In this document: positions 18,673 through 26,570 of the stretch, piece after piece
Layout: the number at the start of each line of letters is the position of its first letter
How positions within the stretch are numbered: position 1 is the first letter of the stretch
Assembly: GCA_947483645.1 (NCBI GenBank)
Contig: CANKLS010000014.1
Span: forward strand, 1-27,898
Source of the DNA: Bradymonadales bacterium
GTDB lineage: Bacteria > Myxococcota > Bradymonadia > REDH01
Direction of reading: 5' to 3'
Length of the DNA stretch: 27,898 bases
The notes under the pieces: generated by a model
Seen by the model: only the letters and a program-made list of their open reading frames with translations
The model's database searches: none
What the model was told of the DNA's origin: nothing
Translations under genes and position numbers: made by a program

Positions 18673-18690
18673 CTGTACAAGGACCGCTTC

Positions 18691-19614
18691 ATGTCTTCAC
18701 TTCGCGCGAATTTTGTCTGGATGGATGGCGCCCTTGTCCCCTGGGACGAGGCCAACGTCCACATCATGACCCACACGCTCCACTACGGCCTCGGAATGTT
18801 CGAGGGCATCCGGTGCTACCAGCGGGCCGACGGGCGGAGCCACATCTTCCGCCACCGCGAGCACATCCGCCGGCTCTTCGACAGCGCCCACATGGGTCTG
18901 CTGGAGATCCCCCACTCGGTTGACGAGATCATGCAGGCCTCGCGCGAACTGATTCGCGCCAATGGTCAGGCAGAGGCCTATCTCCGGCCGCTCGTCTTCG
19001 TCGGCGACGGCGCGATGGGCCTCGGCTCTACCGCCAACCGCACCCGGGTCGCCATCGCCTCCTGGCAGTGGGGCGCCTACCTCGGCGACAAGGGCATGAG
19101 GGAGGGCATCTCCGCCAAGGTCTCCTCCTTCCAGCGCATCCACCCCAACACCCTCTTCAACAAGGGGAAGATCGTTGGGCACTATGTGAACTCCATCATG
19201 GCCAAGCGCGAAGTCATGCTCGCCGGCTACGACGAGGCCATCATGCTCGACCACGAGGGCTACGTCTGCGAAGCCTCGGGCGAGAATGTCTTCATCGTCC
19301 GCGACGGCGTCGTACGCACCGCGCCGCTGGGCTCCGCCATCCTCGGCGGCATCACCCGCAACACGGTCATCACGCTGCTCCGCGACAACGGTGTTGCCGT
19401 AGACGAGACCCGCTTCGCACGCGAAGAGATGTATGTGTCCGACGAGGTCTTCTTCTGCGGCACCGCCGCAGAGGTGACGCCCGTCCGCATGGTCGACAAC
19501 CGCAAGATTGGCGACGGGAAGGTCGGTCCGGTGTCCAACCTCGTCCAGTCGCAGTTCTTCGAGGTCGTGCGTGGCGCCCGCGAAGGGTACGACCGCTGGT
19601 TCGACTACATCTAG
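18691..19614 (+). CDS. ilvE: Branched-chain amino acid aminotransferase
   Basis: 307 residues, fold-type IV PLP enzyme. It transfers the amino group between glutamate and the 2-keto acids of leucine, isoleucine and valine, the last step of their synthesis and the first of their breakdown. Signatures include THTLHYGLGMFEGIRCY (27-43), AYLRPLVFVG (96-105), the probable Schiff-base Lys K160 aligned with KAGGNY of the E. coli enzyme (here KIVGHYVNS), E194 in CEASGENVF, and the C-terminal DEVFFCGTAAEVTPVR. The K-x-x-G segment differs from the common KAGGNY. A D-amino-acid transaminase or ADC lyase is unlikely given the strong group I IlvE pattern. The ATG has AAGGA seven bases upstream. It stands alone between the terminator at 18586 and the surface-protein promoter region, with no other ilv genes nearby. 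Confidence 0.94.
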   Translation: MSSLRANFVWMDGALVPWDEANVHIMTHTLHYGLGMFEGIRCYQRADGRSHIFRHREHIRRLFDSAHMGLLEIPHSVDEIMQASRELIRANGQAEAYLRPLVFVGDGAMGLGSTANRTRVAIASWQWGAYLGDKGMREGISAKVSSFQRIHPNTLFNKGKIVGHYVNSIMAKREVMLAGYDEAIMLDHEGYVCEASGENVFIVRDGVVRTAPLGSAILGGITRNTVITLLRDNGVAVDETRFAREEMYVSDEVFFCGTAAEVTPVRMVDNRKIGDGKVGPVSNLVQSQFFEVVRGAREGYDRWFDYI

Positions 19615-19705
19615 ACCGCTTGGCGCCTCTGGAATCGCTGCCGCACTGCGTCATGAAAACGGCCAGTTCACGCATCGATGTTGCGCCGAACTTCGGGGAT
19701 TCACC

Positions 19706-19734
19706 TTGACACATCCCCCCCCCACGGGGGTAAC
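19706..19734 (+). promoter_or_regulatory. Candidate promoter with a poly-C spacer
   Basis: A perfect -35 hexamer TTGACA (19706-19711) is followed at 17 bp by GGTAAC (19729-19734), a weak -10. The spacer contains nine consecutive C (19715-19723) and then ACGGGGG, which can also fold as CCCCC-CAC-GGGGG. It is upstream of the large surface-protein gene, whose ATG is at 19798. The rest of the 183-bp region (19615-19797) shows no clear ilvE terminator. Small A/T-rich patches such as TTTATTGGAAGATTTT (about 19743-19758) could hold another start site. Confidence 0.4.
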
Positions 19735-19797
19735 TTGAACAGGTTTATTGGAAGATTTTGGCGCGGGCCCCTGAGCCTCGTTGATGTTGGAGGAAGA

Positions 19798-22700
19798 ATG
19801 GGTGCTCTGATCTCGAGTTCGGTCCGTCGTCAGCTCCTACTGCTCTTCGTCATGGCCGCCATGTATGCCTGCGCTGGCGGTGGCAGCGGATGCGGCGCTG
19901 GTGGTTGCGGCGGCTGCGGCGGTTGCGGCGGCTGCGGTGGTTGTGGCGGCGCGCCCGTCGATCCGAACGCGCCCCTCTTTGTCTACCCCGACGACGCACC
20001 GCAGGTTCCCCAGGGCGCCCAGATCCACGTGACCCAGCGCGGCTTCGACTTCCTTGGTGACAACGTCGGCACCCTCGCCGGTGGTCTCCTCGGCGGCGAC
20101 GGCGGCGTAACCTCCTGCCCCTCAGGCGGCATCCCCTTCTGTCTTCCGCCCACGGCGTTTGACACCGGAGTGGTGGGCACGGCCAACATCTGCTCCCAGG
20201 CTTCAGATGTCTGCAACGACGGTTCGCCAGGTTGCCAGCTCGAGATCTGCATCGACCCCAACCAGGTCGATATCCAGGGTCGGGGACCGAACGAGATCGT
20301 CGCTAACATCGGCCTCGGCCTCGACGAGACAATCTCCATTCGCGTGATCGGCGCGACCTGCCAGATCTCGCTGCAGGCAAACCCGCTGCCGGTCAGCGCA
20401 GTCGTTCAGTTCAATGTCGGCGCCCCTCCGGGAGAGAAGGTCGCCATCGCGGTACCGCCAGATCAGCTCGTCATCGGAACCGATGCACTCGATATCGGCG
20501 CCAGCGGCGGCTTCCTCTGCACCATTCTTAACGCGGCCAGCGGCCTCATCGGCGGCCTCGTTGCTGACCAGCTCACCGGCCCCATCACCGATGCGCTCGA
20601 CACGGCGCTCTGCACCCAGTGCGGCGCCGACAACAGCTGCCCCAGCGGCTCCACCTGCGACGCCGGTACCTGCAACCTCACGGGCACCGCGACCTGCCGC
20701 CCCATCGACCTCGGCGCGTCGGGCTCCATCGACCTCGGCGCTGCGCTCGCCTCCGTCTCGCCCGGCCTTGAGGCTGGCCTTGGCTACACCTTCAACCTCG
20801 CCAACTATGCCCGCGGCACCGGCCCCCTCGAGGGCGCTGCCCCCGGCCTCGACCTCTCCGGCCAGGTCGGCGTAACCGCCGTCGAGCCCAGCCCCTGTGT
20901 CCCCTACCGCGACCCCCCGCCGGTGGATCGCGTCCCCGCCTCGGCGGCCATCAACGCCAACGCCACACCGGCAGGCCAGCCCTTCGCCCTCGGCATCGGT
21001 ATCCACAAGGAGGTCCTCGACCTCGCAGGGTGGGGCGCCTACAACTCTGGCGTGCTCTGCCTCTCGGTTGGCTCCGACACCATCCCCCAGATCTCGACCG
21101 GCCTGCTTGCAACCCTGCTGCCGAGCCTCCGCGACCTGACCGGCGGCGCCGACCGCCCCGTCTCCATTGAGCTCCGCCCGCAGGAGGCTCCGACCATCAC
21201 GCTCGGCGCCGGCACCACCATCACGGCCGCAGATGGCACCGTCTCCATCGACGACCCGCTGCTCACGCTCAACCTGAACAACCTCAACCTCGACTTCTAC
21301 ACCTTCGTCGAAGAGCGCTACGTCCGCATCTTCACGCTCGACACCGACCTCGCGGTACCGCTGGGCCTCGATGTCACGGCCAACAACGAGATCCTCATCC
21401 TCCTCGGCGACCTCTCGGCGGCACTCACCCGCATCGAGCCCCGGAACGGCGAACTCCTCAAGTCCTCGGAGGTTGCCAACCTCTCTCGTCTGCTTCCGAC
21501 ACTCCTTGGCTCCATCCTGCCCGCCCTCACCGGCTCGCTCCTGCAGCCCATCGCCATCCCCGATGTATCCGGCCTCCGCATCCTCTTCCCCGAGGGCGCC
21601 TTCACCTCCGTGGATAGCAACCAGATGCTCGCCATCTTCGCCGACCTCGCGATTGCCCCGCCCGTCACCCCCGGCGGCCTCGTCATGCCCCTCACCCCGT
21701 CCATCGCGGGCAAGCGCCTCATCGAGACGCCCTACGCCACCCGCCGCGCGATGCTTGACCGTGCCGACCAGCTCGGCGAGCCCGTCGACCTCGACCTCCT
21801 CATCCCCACCCTCGAACTCGACATGGAGACCATGGTCCCCGGCCTCGACGAGGTGCAGCTCGACTACTCCTGGCGCTTCGCCGGCGGCCTCTGGTCGGTC
21901 TGGCAGCAGACACCCCACCTCAAGATTTCGGAGCCCGTCATGGCACTCGAAGGCAACCACAACCTCGAGGTCCGCGTCCGCAAGCGGGGCGATGGTTCCA
22001 GCGTGAGCCCCGTCACCGCCTCGACGATGGTCACAATCGATCACTCGGTGCCGAGCATCGCCATGGACCGGGTCGGCAATCAGGTTGACTTCACCGCCAT
22101 CGACACCGTCTCGAGCGCTGAGGCCCTCCTCGTCCGCTACCGCATCGCCGATGGCGCCTGGGTCACTGCTCGCGCAGCTGGTAGCATTGACCTCTCGGCC
22201 TACGAGGGTCGCTCGGTCGAGGTCGCCGTTGAGGCCACCGACGCCGCCGGTCACCGCGCCACCACCACCAAGAGCTTCCGCGTTGTGGGCGGCGGCTCCT
22301 CCGCTCAGAGCAGCGAAACGGATGCAGGCTGCAGCGCCTCGGGCAACAGCGCCGGTTCGCTTGGCGGCCTTGTCGCTCTCTTCGCCGGCATGATGCTCCT
22401 CCGTCGCCGCCGCTCGCTTGCGGTCGCCGCCTCCGTCGGCCTCGCCGCACTCGTCCTTGCCGCCTGCGGCACCGAGCCCGCCAGCAGCGCCTCGGTTGGC
22501 ATCTGTAACCCTGCCTGCGCCGCCGGCCAGATCTGTGTCGACGGCGCCTGTCAGGGTGAGCCGGACTGCACCGTAGATGCCGATTGCGAAGCTGGCTTCC
22601 GCTGCGAGGCCGGCAGCTGCGTCGCTCGCACCAGCTGCGAGACCGCCGCCGATTGTCAGGACGGTCAAATCTGTGTCGATGGCGCCTGCGTCGCCGGCAC

Positions 22701-24369
22701 CCTCTGCGCCGACGTCTCGGACTGCCCGGCCTGCGAGGGCGACCTCGCCGCTCGCTGCACCGACGGCGTCTGCGCCTGCGAAGTCGCCTGCCCGGATGGC
22801 TGCGGCGACGGCACCTACTGCTGCAACGCCACCGGCGCCTGCATCGACCTCCCTGCTGCCTGCGATGCCACGGAGTGCGAGCCCGGCTTCGATGCCGTCC
22901 CCGTCGCCGACGGCTCGGGCAACAGCGACACCTGCGAGGCCACCGTCGGCGAGTGCAACTGCGTTGCCAAGCCCCCGCTGCCGATTGGCAACTTCGGTAC
23001 CTGGACCGACTCCGGCGTCTCTGCCGATGGCAGCCAGTTCGTCGTCGCCACCTTCAACGCCACCTACGGCGACCTCATGGTCGGCGTGGTCGGCGCCGGC
23101 GATGAGATTGCCTGGGAGTTCGTCGACGGCGTGCCTAGCGACGCAGCCGTCACCGGCGACCCGAGCGGCCCCCGCGGCGGCGTCGCCGCTACCGGCGCCA
23201 TCATCGGCCGCTACGCCTCCATCGAGGTTGCCAATGACGGTGTCATCCACGTCTCCTACTACGCGCAGACGGGAGACTCCGTCCGGTCGCTCCTCTACGC
23301 GCGCGGCGTCCCCTCCACCACCGGCCACGACTGGACCCGCATCGTCGTCGACCCCAACAACGGCGCCGGCCTCTACACCGACCTCGTCCTCGACGCCGCC
23401 GGCAACCCGGGCATCGCCTACCTTGCCCCCACCATCAGCGACACTGCGGCCGTGCCGGCCCTCTACGCCTCGGAGCTCCGCTTCGCCGCTGCCGCCTCCA
23501 ACGCGCCTGCCACCGCCGCTGACTTCACCATCCATGCGCTCGACCGGTCGACCAACAGCCTCTCCTGCGGCGGCTCCTGCGCCACCGCCGAGGCCTGCCG
23601 CATCGACACCAACCTCTGCACCACGGCAGCGGCCGACGCCGACTGCGCCGGCGCCTGCACCGCCACCCAGAAGTGCTTCACCACCGACGCAGGCCCCACC
23701 TGCGCCGAGGTGGCCACCTTCTCGAAGTTCTCCCTCTTCGCCCTCGGCGCTGGCCTCTTCGCTGATGCCGAGTACTTCTCCTCGGGTGAGCTCGGCGTCG
23801 CCTACTACGACTCCATCAACGGCAACCTGAAGTACATCCGCGTCCCCACCGACACCTACACGGGAACCGCCGCTATCGTCGCGGGCGAGACCGCCGATGC
23901 CTCCGGCGCTGCCGTCGACACCGGCGATGTTGGCCGCTTCCCCGACCTCTACATCGGTACCGGAGATGAGACCTTCATCTCCTACTACGATGCCACCCGC
24001 AACGACCTGCGCCTCGCCAACATCTCGACCACCACCGACGAGCTCCTCGACGACGGTCTCCGCGACTTCGCCGGCGAGTCACAGTCCTCGCGCGTCGGCC
24101 ACGACTCCTCGCTCCTCTTCCTCGGTACCCAGCTCTCCGTCGTCTACCAGGACGCCACCGAGCACACGATCGTCGAGAAGATCCGCGGCGACAGCGGCTG
24201 GTCGGCCCCCGCGACCGTCATCGGCGGCAACCGCGGCCCCGCCTACGAGGGCGCCTACGGCTTCTACCTCGGTCAGGCCATCCCCACCTCGGGCCGCGCG
24301 CTGCTGAGCTACAAGATCAACGCACAGGCCAACCCGGTCGTTCGCACCCTCGCCGTCGTCCGCCGTTAA
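19798..24369 (+). CDS. Giant envelope protein joining a MYXO-CTERM-type protein to a Cys-rich/propeller lipoprotein
   Basis: 1523 residues from the ATG at 19798, which has GGAGG four bases upstream; the frame stays open to 19678 but that part reads as leader. Part A: signal peptide (LLLLFVMAAMYAC, C25, imperfect lipobox), five CGG repeats (C37-C49), a large domain of unknown type (about 50-640), and two beta-sandwich-like segments (about 642-830, with WSVWQQTPHLKISEP and AVEATDAAGHRATTT). Then a MYXO-CTERM-like signal: GC (844-845), hydrophobic stretch (853-868), RRRR (869-872). Part B begins at once with a second lipoprotein-like signal (SLAVAASVGLAALVLAAC, C890), Cys-rich repeats (895-1058), and a probable beta-propeller with YYD-type repeats (about 1060-1523) interrupted by a Cys-rich insert (about 1257-1308). 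No stop lies between A and B. Function unknown; cell-surface location is inferred. Confidence 0.8.
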   Translation: MGALISSSVRRQLLLLFVMAAMYACAGGGSGCGAGGCGGCGGCGGCGGCGGAPVDPNAPLFVYPDDAPQVPQGAQIHVTQRGFDFLGDNVGTLAGGLLGGDGGVTSCPSGGIPFCLPPTAFDTGVVGTANICSQASDVCNDGSPGCQLEICIDPNQVDIQGRGPNEIVANIGLGLDETISIRVIGATCQISLQANPLPVSAVVQFNVGAPPGEKVAIAVPPDQLVIGTDALDIGASGGFLCTILNAASGLIGGLVADQLTGPITDALDTALCTQCGADNSCPSGSTCDAGTCNLTGTATCRPIDLGASGSIDLGAALASVSPGLEAGLGYTFNLANYARGTGPLEGAAPGLDLSGQVGVTAVEPSPCVPYRDPPPVDRVPASAAINANATPAGQPFALGIGIHKEVLDLAGWGAYNSGVLCLSVGSDTIPQISTGLLATLLPSLRDLTGGADRPVSIELRPQEAPTITLGAGTTITAADGTVSIDDPLLTLNLNNLNLDFYTFVEERYVRIFTLDTDLAVPLGLDVTANNEILILLGDLSAALTRIEPRNGELLKSSEVANLSRLLPTLLGSILPALTGSLLQPIAIPDVSGLRILFPEGAFTSVDSNQMLAIFADLAIAPPVTPGGLVMPLTPSIAGKRLIETPYATRRAMLDRADQLGEPVDLDLLIPTLELDMETMVPGLDEVQLDYSWRFAGGLWSVWQQTPHLKISEPVMALEGNHNLEVRVRKRGDGSSVSPVTASTMVTIDHSVPSIAMDRVGNQVDFTAIDTVSSAEALLVRYRIADGAWVTARAAGSIDLSAYEGRSVEVAVEATDAAGHRATTTKSFRVVGGGSSAQSSETDAGCSASGNSAGSLGGLVALFAGMMLLRRRRSLAVAASVGLAALVLAACGTEPASSASVGICNPACAAGQICVDGACQGEPDCTVDADCEAGFRCEAGSCVARTSCETAADCQDGQICVDGACVAGTLCADVSDCPACEGDLAARCTDGVCACEVACPDGCGDGTYCCNATGACIDLPAACDATECEPGFDAVPVADGSGNSDTCEATVGECNCVAKPPLPIGNFGTWTDSGVSADGSQFVVATFNATYGDLMVGVVGAGDEIAWEFVDGVPSDAAVTGDPSGPRGGVAATGAIIGRYASIEVANDGVIHVSYYAQTGDSVRSLLYARGVPSTTGHDWTRIVVDPNNGAGLYTDLVLDAAGNPGIAYLAPTISDTAAVPALYASELRFAAAASNAPATAADFTIHALDRSTNSLSCGGSCATAEACRIDTNLCTTAAADADCAGACTATQKCFTTDAGPTCAEVATFSKFSLFALGAGLFADAEYFSSGELGVAYYDSINGNLKYIRVPTDTYTGTAAIVAGETADASGAAVDTGDVGRFPDLYIGTGDETFISYYDATRNDLRLANISTTTDELLDDGLRDFAGESQSSRVGHDSSLLFLGTQLSVVYQDATEHTIVEKIRGDSGWSAPATVIGGNRGPAYEGAYGFYLGQAIPTSGRALLSYKINAQANPVVRTLAVVRR
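19903..19950 (+). repeat. 9-bp tandem repeat coding Gly-Gly-Cys
   Basis: Five 9-bp units of the form GG[CT]-TG[CT]-GG[CT] plus a final GGC, coding CGG repeats shortly after the putative lipidation Cys C25. The bases vary at third positions, so selection seems to keep the protein pattern. Confidence 0.85.
22327..22467 (+). other. Internal junction: MYXO-CTERM-like signal followed by a lipoprotein signal peptide
   Basis: Bases 22327-22332 code the Gly-Cys pair. The hydrophobic segment LGGLVALFAGMMLL, four Arg codons, a second hydrophobic segment AVAASVGLAALVL and the lipobox LAAC (Cys codon 22465-22467) follow. Two ATG codons (22390, 22393) could begin part B as a normal 25-26-residue lipoprotein signal, but the bases before them (TTCGCCGGC) give no ribosome-binding site. 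As a single chain this would be a membrane hairpin with the Arg cluster in the cytoplasm and both large parts outside. Confidence 0.75.
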
Positions 24370-24374
24370 CCGCG

Positions 24375-24426
24375 GCGCTTCGGCGCAACCCTATCGAGGC
24401 CGCCTTCGGGCGGCTTCGGTCGTTTT
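24375..24426 (+). terminator. Intrinsic terminator with tandem UUCG hairpins
   Basis: The main stem pairs CGAGGCCGCC (24395-24404) with GGCGGCTTCG (24409-24418), 10 bp with one G-U pair and a C(UUCG)G tetraloop, followed by GTCGTTTT. A smaller GCGC-TTCG-GCGC hairpin lies at 24375-24386, just after the stop codon. Bases 24427-24536, up to the convergent PEGA gene, hold only a 10-bp palindrome, CCAACGTTGG (24480-24489). Confidence 0.85.
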
Positions 24427-24536
24427 GGAGCAGTATCTCGCTGCCCATCCGGTTGCAGAGAGGCCTAGGCGACGCGGGCCCAACGTTGGAACGGTTCGGG
24501 GGCAGGGCGCTGTTCAACGCCGAGCCACCCGAGCGG

Positions 24537-25778
24537 TCAGAAGCCGGTCGAGACGCTCACGCCGGCGCCGCCGGCGCCCAGCCAAGGCACCAGCACCAGG
24601 CCGTCATCGCTACCGGCAGCGGGCGCGCTGCCACCCTGCTTGCCCCAGAAGTAGCCGGCGCCAGCCGTCAGTGCGCCGAGCACCAGGAAGGTGTCGGCCA
24701 CCGCGGCACTGGTCACGGCCGTCGACCGCGCGTCGGCGCGCCCCACCGAGCCCCGGTTGTTGCTGTAGTCGGACTGCGCAGCGATCGCGACCACACCGGC
24801 GAGCAGGCCAACGCCACCAAGCCCCGCGCCCGTCCAGAGCAGCCGCTCCGGCCAGACGCTCGGAACCATTCCGGCCAGCTCCTCTTCGGAGAAGATACGC
24901 GCCGACCTGTGCATCACACGCACCGGCTCGCCGCTGACGACCTCGATGGTGGTCGCAAAAGGCTCCCAACCCTTCGCGGTCACTTCAAGTTCGTAGCTCC
25001 CCGGCGGGATGCGGCTGCCCTCGATGGGCGTGTAGCCGTAGAGGTCGCCGTCGAGCAGCACCGCCATGCCCCGCTCAGGTGCATCGATGGTCAGGGTGCC
25101 GGGCGCCGTCGCCACAAACTCCGCGCGCGTCCCGCGACGCTCGAGGGTGACCCGAAAGGGCACTGCCTCGCGGCCCGTCAACTTGACCTGCTCCTGCACT
25201 GGCTGGAAGCCCTCCAGGGCAACCCGAACGGCGTGCTCGCCCGCATCCACCCGCTCGAGCGTCAGCGGCGTCACGCCTCGGACCTTGCCGTCCATGGAGA
25301 CCTCGGCGCCGGCCGGCTCGCTCGCAACGATGATGCTGCCCCGCACCCGGTAGTCCCGCTGGGTTACAGTCGCCGGGTCGTAGCCCTGCGCAACCAGGTC
25401 GCTCTCCACGCGTCCAATCCTCTTCTCGCAGGCAGCCTGAATCTGGCGGGGCGGCTTCTGTGCGAGCAGCTCGCGATAGCGGCGAAGGGCGTCGGGGAGC
25501 CGGCCGCCCTCTTCGTGGGCACGCGCCAGGTTGAAGGCCAAGGTTGGGTCGGGGTCGAGCTTGTAGGCTGCCTCGAAGAGGCGGGCTGCGGCCGCAAACC
25601 GGCGCTCCGAGAAGGCCTTCGTCGCCTCGCCTACGAGCGCGGCCGGGTCCGGCGCCGCCTCTTCCTCGGCCTCGTTGAGGTCGGGAAGCTCCTCGGCCGC
25701 GACGACCGCCGGCAGGAGCGCGACACCCAGCTGGGTCGCGATGGAGCAGAGGGAGAGCAGGCGGAGAGTCGAGCGCAT
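24537..25778 (-). CDS. PEGA-domain / TPR membrane protein
   Basis: 413 residues from the ATG at 25778 (GGTGG upstream; signal peptide RSTLRLLSLCSIATQLGVAL ending near VVAAEE). The frame is open to 25883, but the added residues are not signal-like. After an acidic stretch come TPR-like helices (about 53-108, including PDPTLAFNLARAHEEGGRLP). Two PEGA-type domains follow (about 146-213, with EPAGAEVSMDGKVRGVTPL, and 226-290, with MAVLLDGDLYGYTPI). Two hydrophobic helices (313-335 and 353-376) and a short C-terminal segment ending in Phe complete it. PEGA domains are beta-rich and usually extracytoplasmic; this TPR-PEGA-two-helix layout is common in myxobacterial envelope proteins, with no known reaction. 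It is divergent from the small barrel-like protein across the inverted repeat at 25804-25849. Confidence 0.82.
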   Translation of the reverse strand: MRSTLRLLSLCSIATQLGVALLPAVVAAEELPDLNEAEEEAAPDPAALVGEATKAFSERRFAAAARLFEAAYKLDPDPTLAFNLARAHEEGGRLPDALRRYRELLAQKPPRQIQAACEKRIGRVESDLVAQGYDPATVTQRDYRVRGSIIVASEPAGAEVSMDGKVRGVTPLTLERVDAGEHAVRVALEGFQPVQEQVKLTGREAVPFRVTLERRGTRAEFVATAPGTLTIDAPERGMAVLLDGDLYGYTPIEGSRIPPGSYELEVTAKGWEPFATTIEVVSGEPVRVMHRSARIFSEEELAGMVPSVWPERLLWTGAGLGGVGLLAGVVAIAAQSDYSNNRGSVGRADARSTAVTSAAVADTFLVLGALTAGAGYFWGKQGGSAPAAGSDDGLVLVPWLGAGGAGVSVSTGF

Positions 25779-25803
25779 GGGGCCACCGGAGCGGAGCGAA
25801 CCC

Positions 25804-25849
25804 CTGCATGCTACGCCGCTTCGCGCGGGGAGGGAAGCGTAGCATGCAG
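25804..25849. repeat. Perfect 13-bp inverted repeat in a divergent intergenic region
   Basis: CTGCATGCTACGC (25804-25816) and GCGTAGCATGCAG (25837-25849) are perfect inverse complements with a 20-bp spacer. Each arm also contains the 6-bp palindrome GCATGC. The element is 25 bp upstream of the PEGA gene start and 89 bp upstream of the barrel-like protein start. It could be an operator shared by both promoters or an mRNA hairpin. The remaining part of the region (25850-25938) shows no clear promoter. Confidence 0.85.
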
Positions 25850-25938
25850 CCACTGTTGCGGGCCGCCCGAAGTTTGCCACCACCGCCGCGCCGACCTACG
25901 CCCACGCTGGTCCTGTTGTCGGTTTCCTCGGAGTTCTC

Positions 25939-26493
25939 ATGCGTTGGAGCGCGCTTGTCGCAGTTGCCCTCACCACCTTGCCCTGCGCCGTCGCCTCCGC
26001 GGGCGAGAAGGTCCCCGATGCCCTCCTCGCCGGCGTCTCCTTCGGCATCAACGGCAGCTCGCTCACCATCGAGACGGGCGACCTCGAGCTGGAGTCCGAC
26101 GCCAACGACACCACCGACATCGCCTACGGCTTCAAGATTGGCATGCGTGTCCGCCGCGACCTCGACATCTACCTCGTCCACGACGCAGCCCTCGTGAACC
26201 GCGTCGACAACTACGGCGTGAGCATCCTCGGCGTCGGCGCCACCTACGATACCCGCCGCGGCGGTCTCTTCCCCAAGGCCATCGTCGCGCTCGGCAAGGG
26301 CTACCAGGCCAACAACTCGCGCGATGATGCCAAGACCCCCGAGGGCTGGGCCCTCATCGTCGGCGGCGAGTGGCCGCTCCACCGCGACCTCTCCGTTGAT
26401 GCCTTCTACAAGCGGGTCGAGGTCGACCCGTTCCCCGGACAGACGCTCAAGTACGACATCCTTCAGGTCATGCTCACCTACGAGCTCCTCTAG
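25939..26493 (+). CDS. Small outer-membrane beta-barrel-like protein
   Basis: 184 residues. A signal peptide (MRWSALVAVALTTLPCAVASAG, cleavage near ASA-GE) is followed by about eight alternating strand-like segments, such as AYGFKIGMRVRRDLDIYLVHDA, YGVSILGVGATYDTR, FPKAIVALGKGY, GWALIVGGEWPL and DILQVMLTYELL. The length and the strand ending at the C-terminus suggest an 8-stranded barrel of the OmpA/OmpW/PagP size class, but the last residue is Leu rather than Phe, and I recognise no specific family. The ATG at 25939 has CGGAG five bases upstream. It is divergent from the PEGA protein, which may act in the same envelope process (inference). Confidence 0.75.
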   Translation: MRWSALVAVALTTLPCAVASAGEKVPDALLAGVSFGINGSSLTIETGDLELESDANDTTDIAYGFKIGMRVRRDLDIYLVHDAALVNRVDNYGVSILGVGATYDTRRGGLFPKAIVALGKGYQANNSRDDAKTPEGWALIVGGEWPLHRDLSVDAFYKRVEVDPFPGQTLKYDILQVMLTYELL

Positions 26494-26570
26494 GCCACCG
26501 CAGCCAAGCCGCTTGCAACGCCCCGCCCGCTGCGGCACACTAGACGCTCTCCGTCTCCTTCGGCTCGACC

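Noticed and set aside
19678..19797. N-terminal extension of the giant envelope protein
   Set aside because: The extension runs through the promoter-like TTGACA and the C9 tract and is not signal-like. The ATG at 19798 has GGAGG and a proper signal peptide.
22390..22395. Separate start codon for part B of the giant envelope gene
   Set aside because: ATG ATG would give a good lipoprotein signal, but no ribosome-binding site precedes it and no stop ends part A, so I keep one CDS and report the junction as a finding.
20203..23535. A 1110-residue minus-strand open frame opposite the giant envelope gene
   Set aside because: It arises from GC-rich third positions on the coding strand. It is low-complexity Gly/Ala/Asp/Val sequence without motifs, and the plus strand has a signal peptide, Cys modules and a terminator.
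24480..24489. CCAACGTTGG palindrome between convergent genes
   Set aside because: Ten base pairs with no flanking context; chance cannot be excluded.
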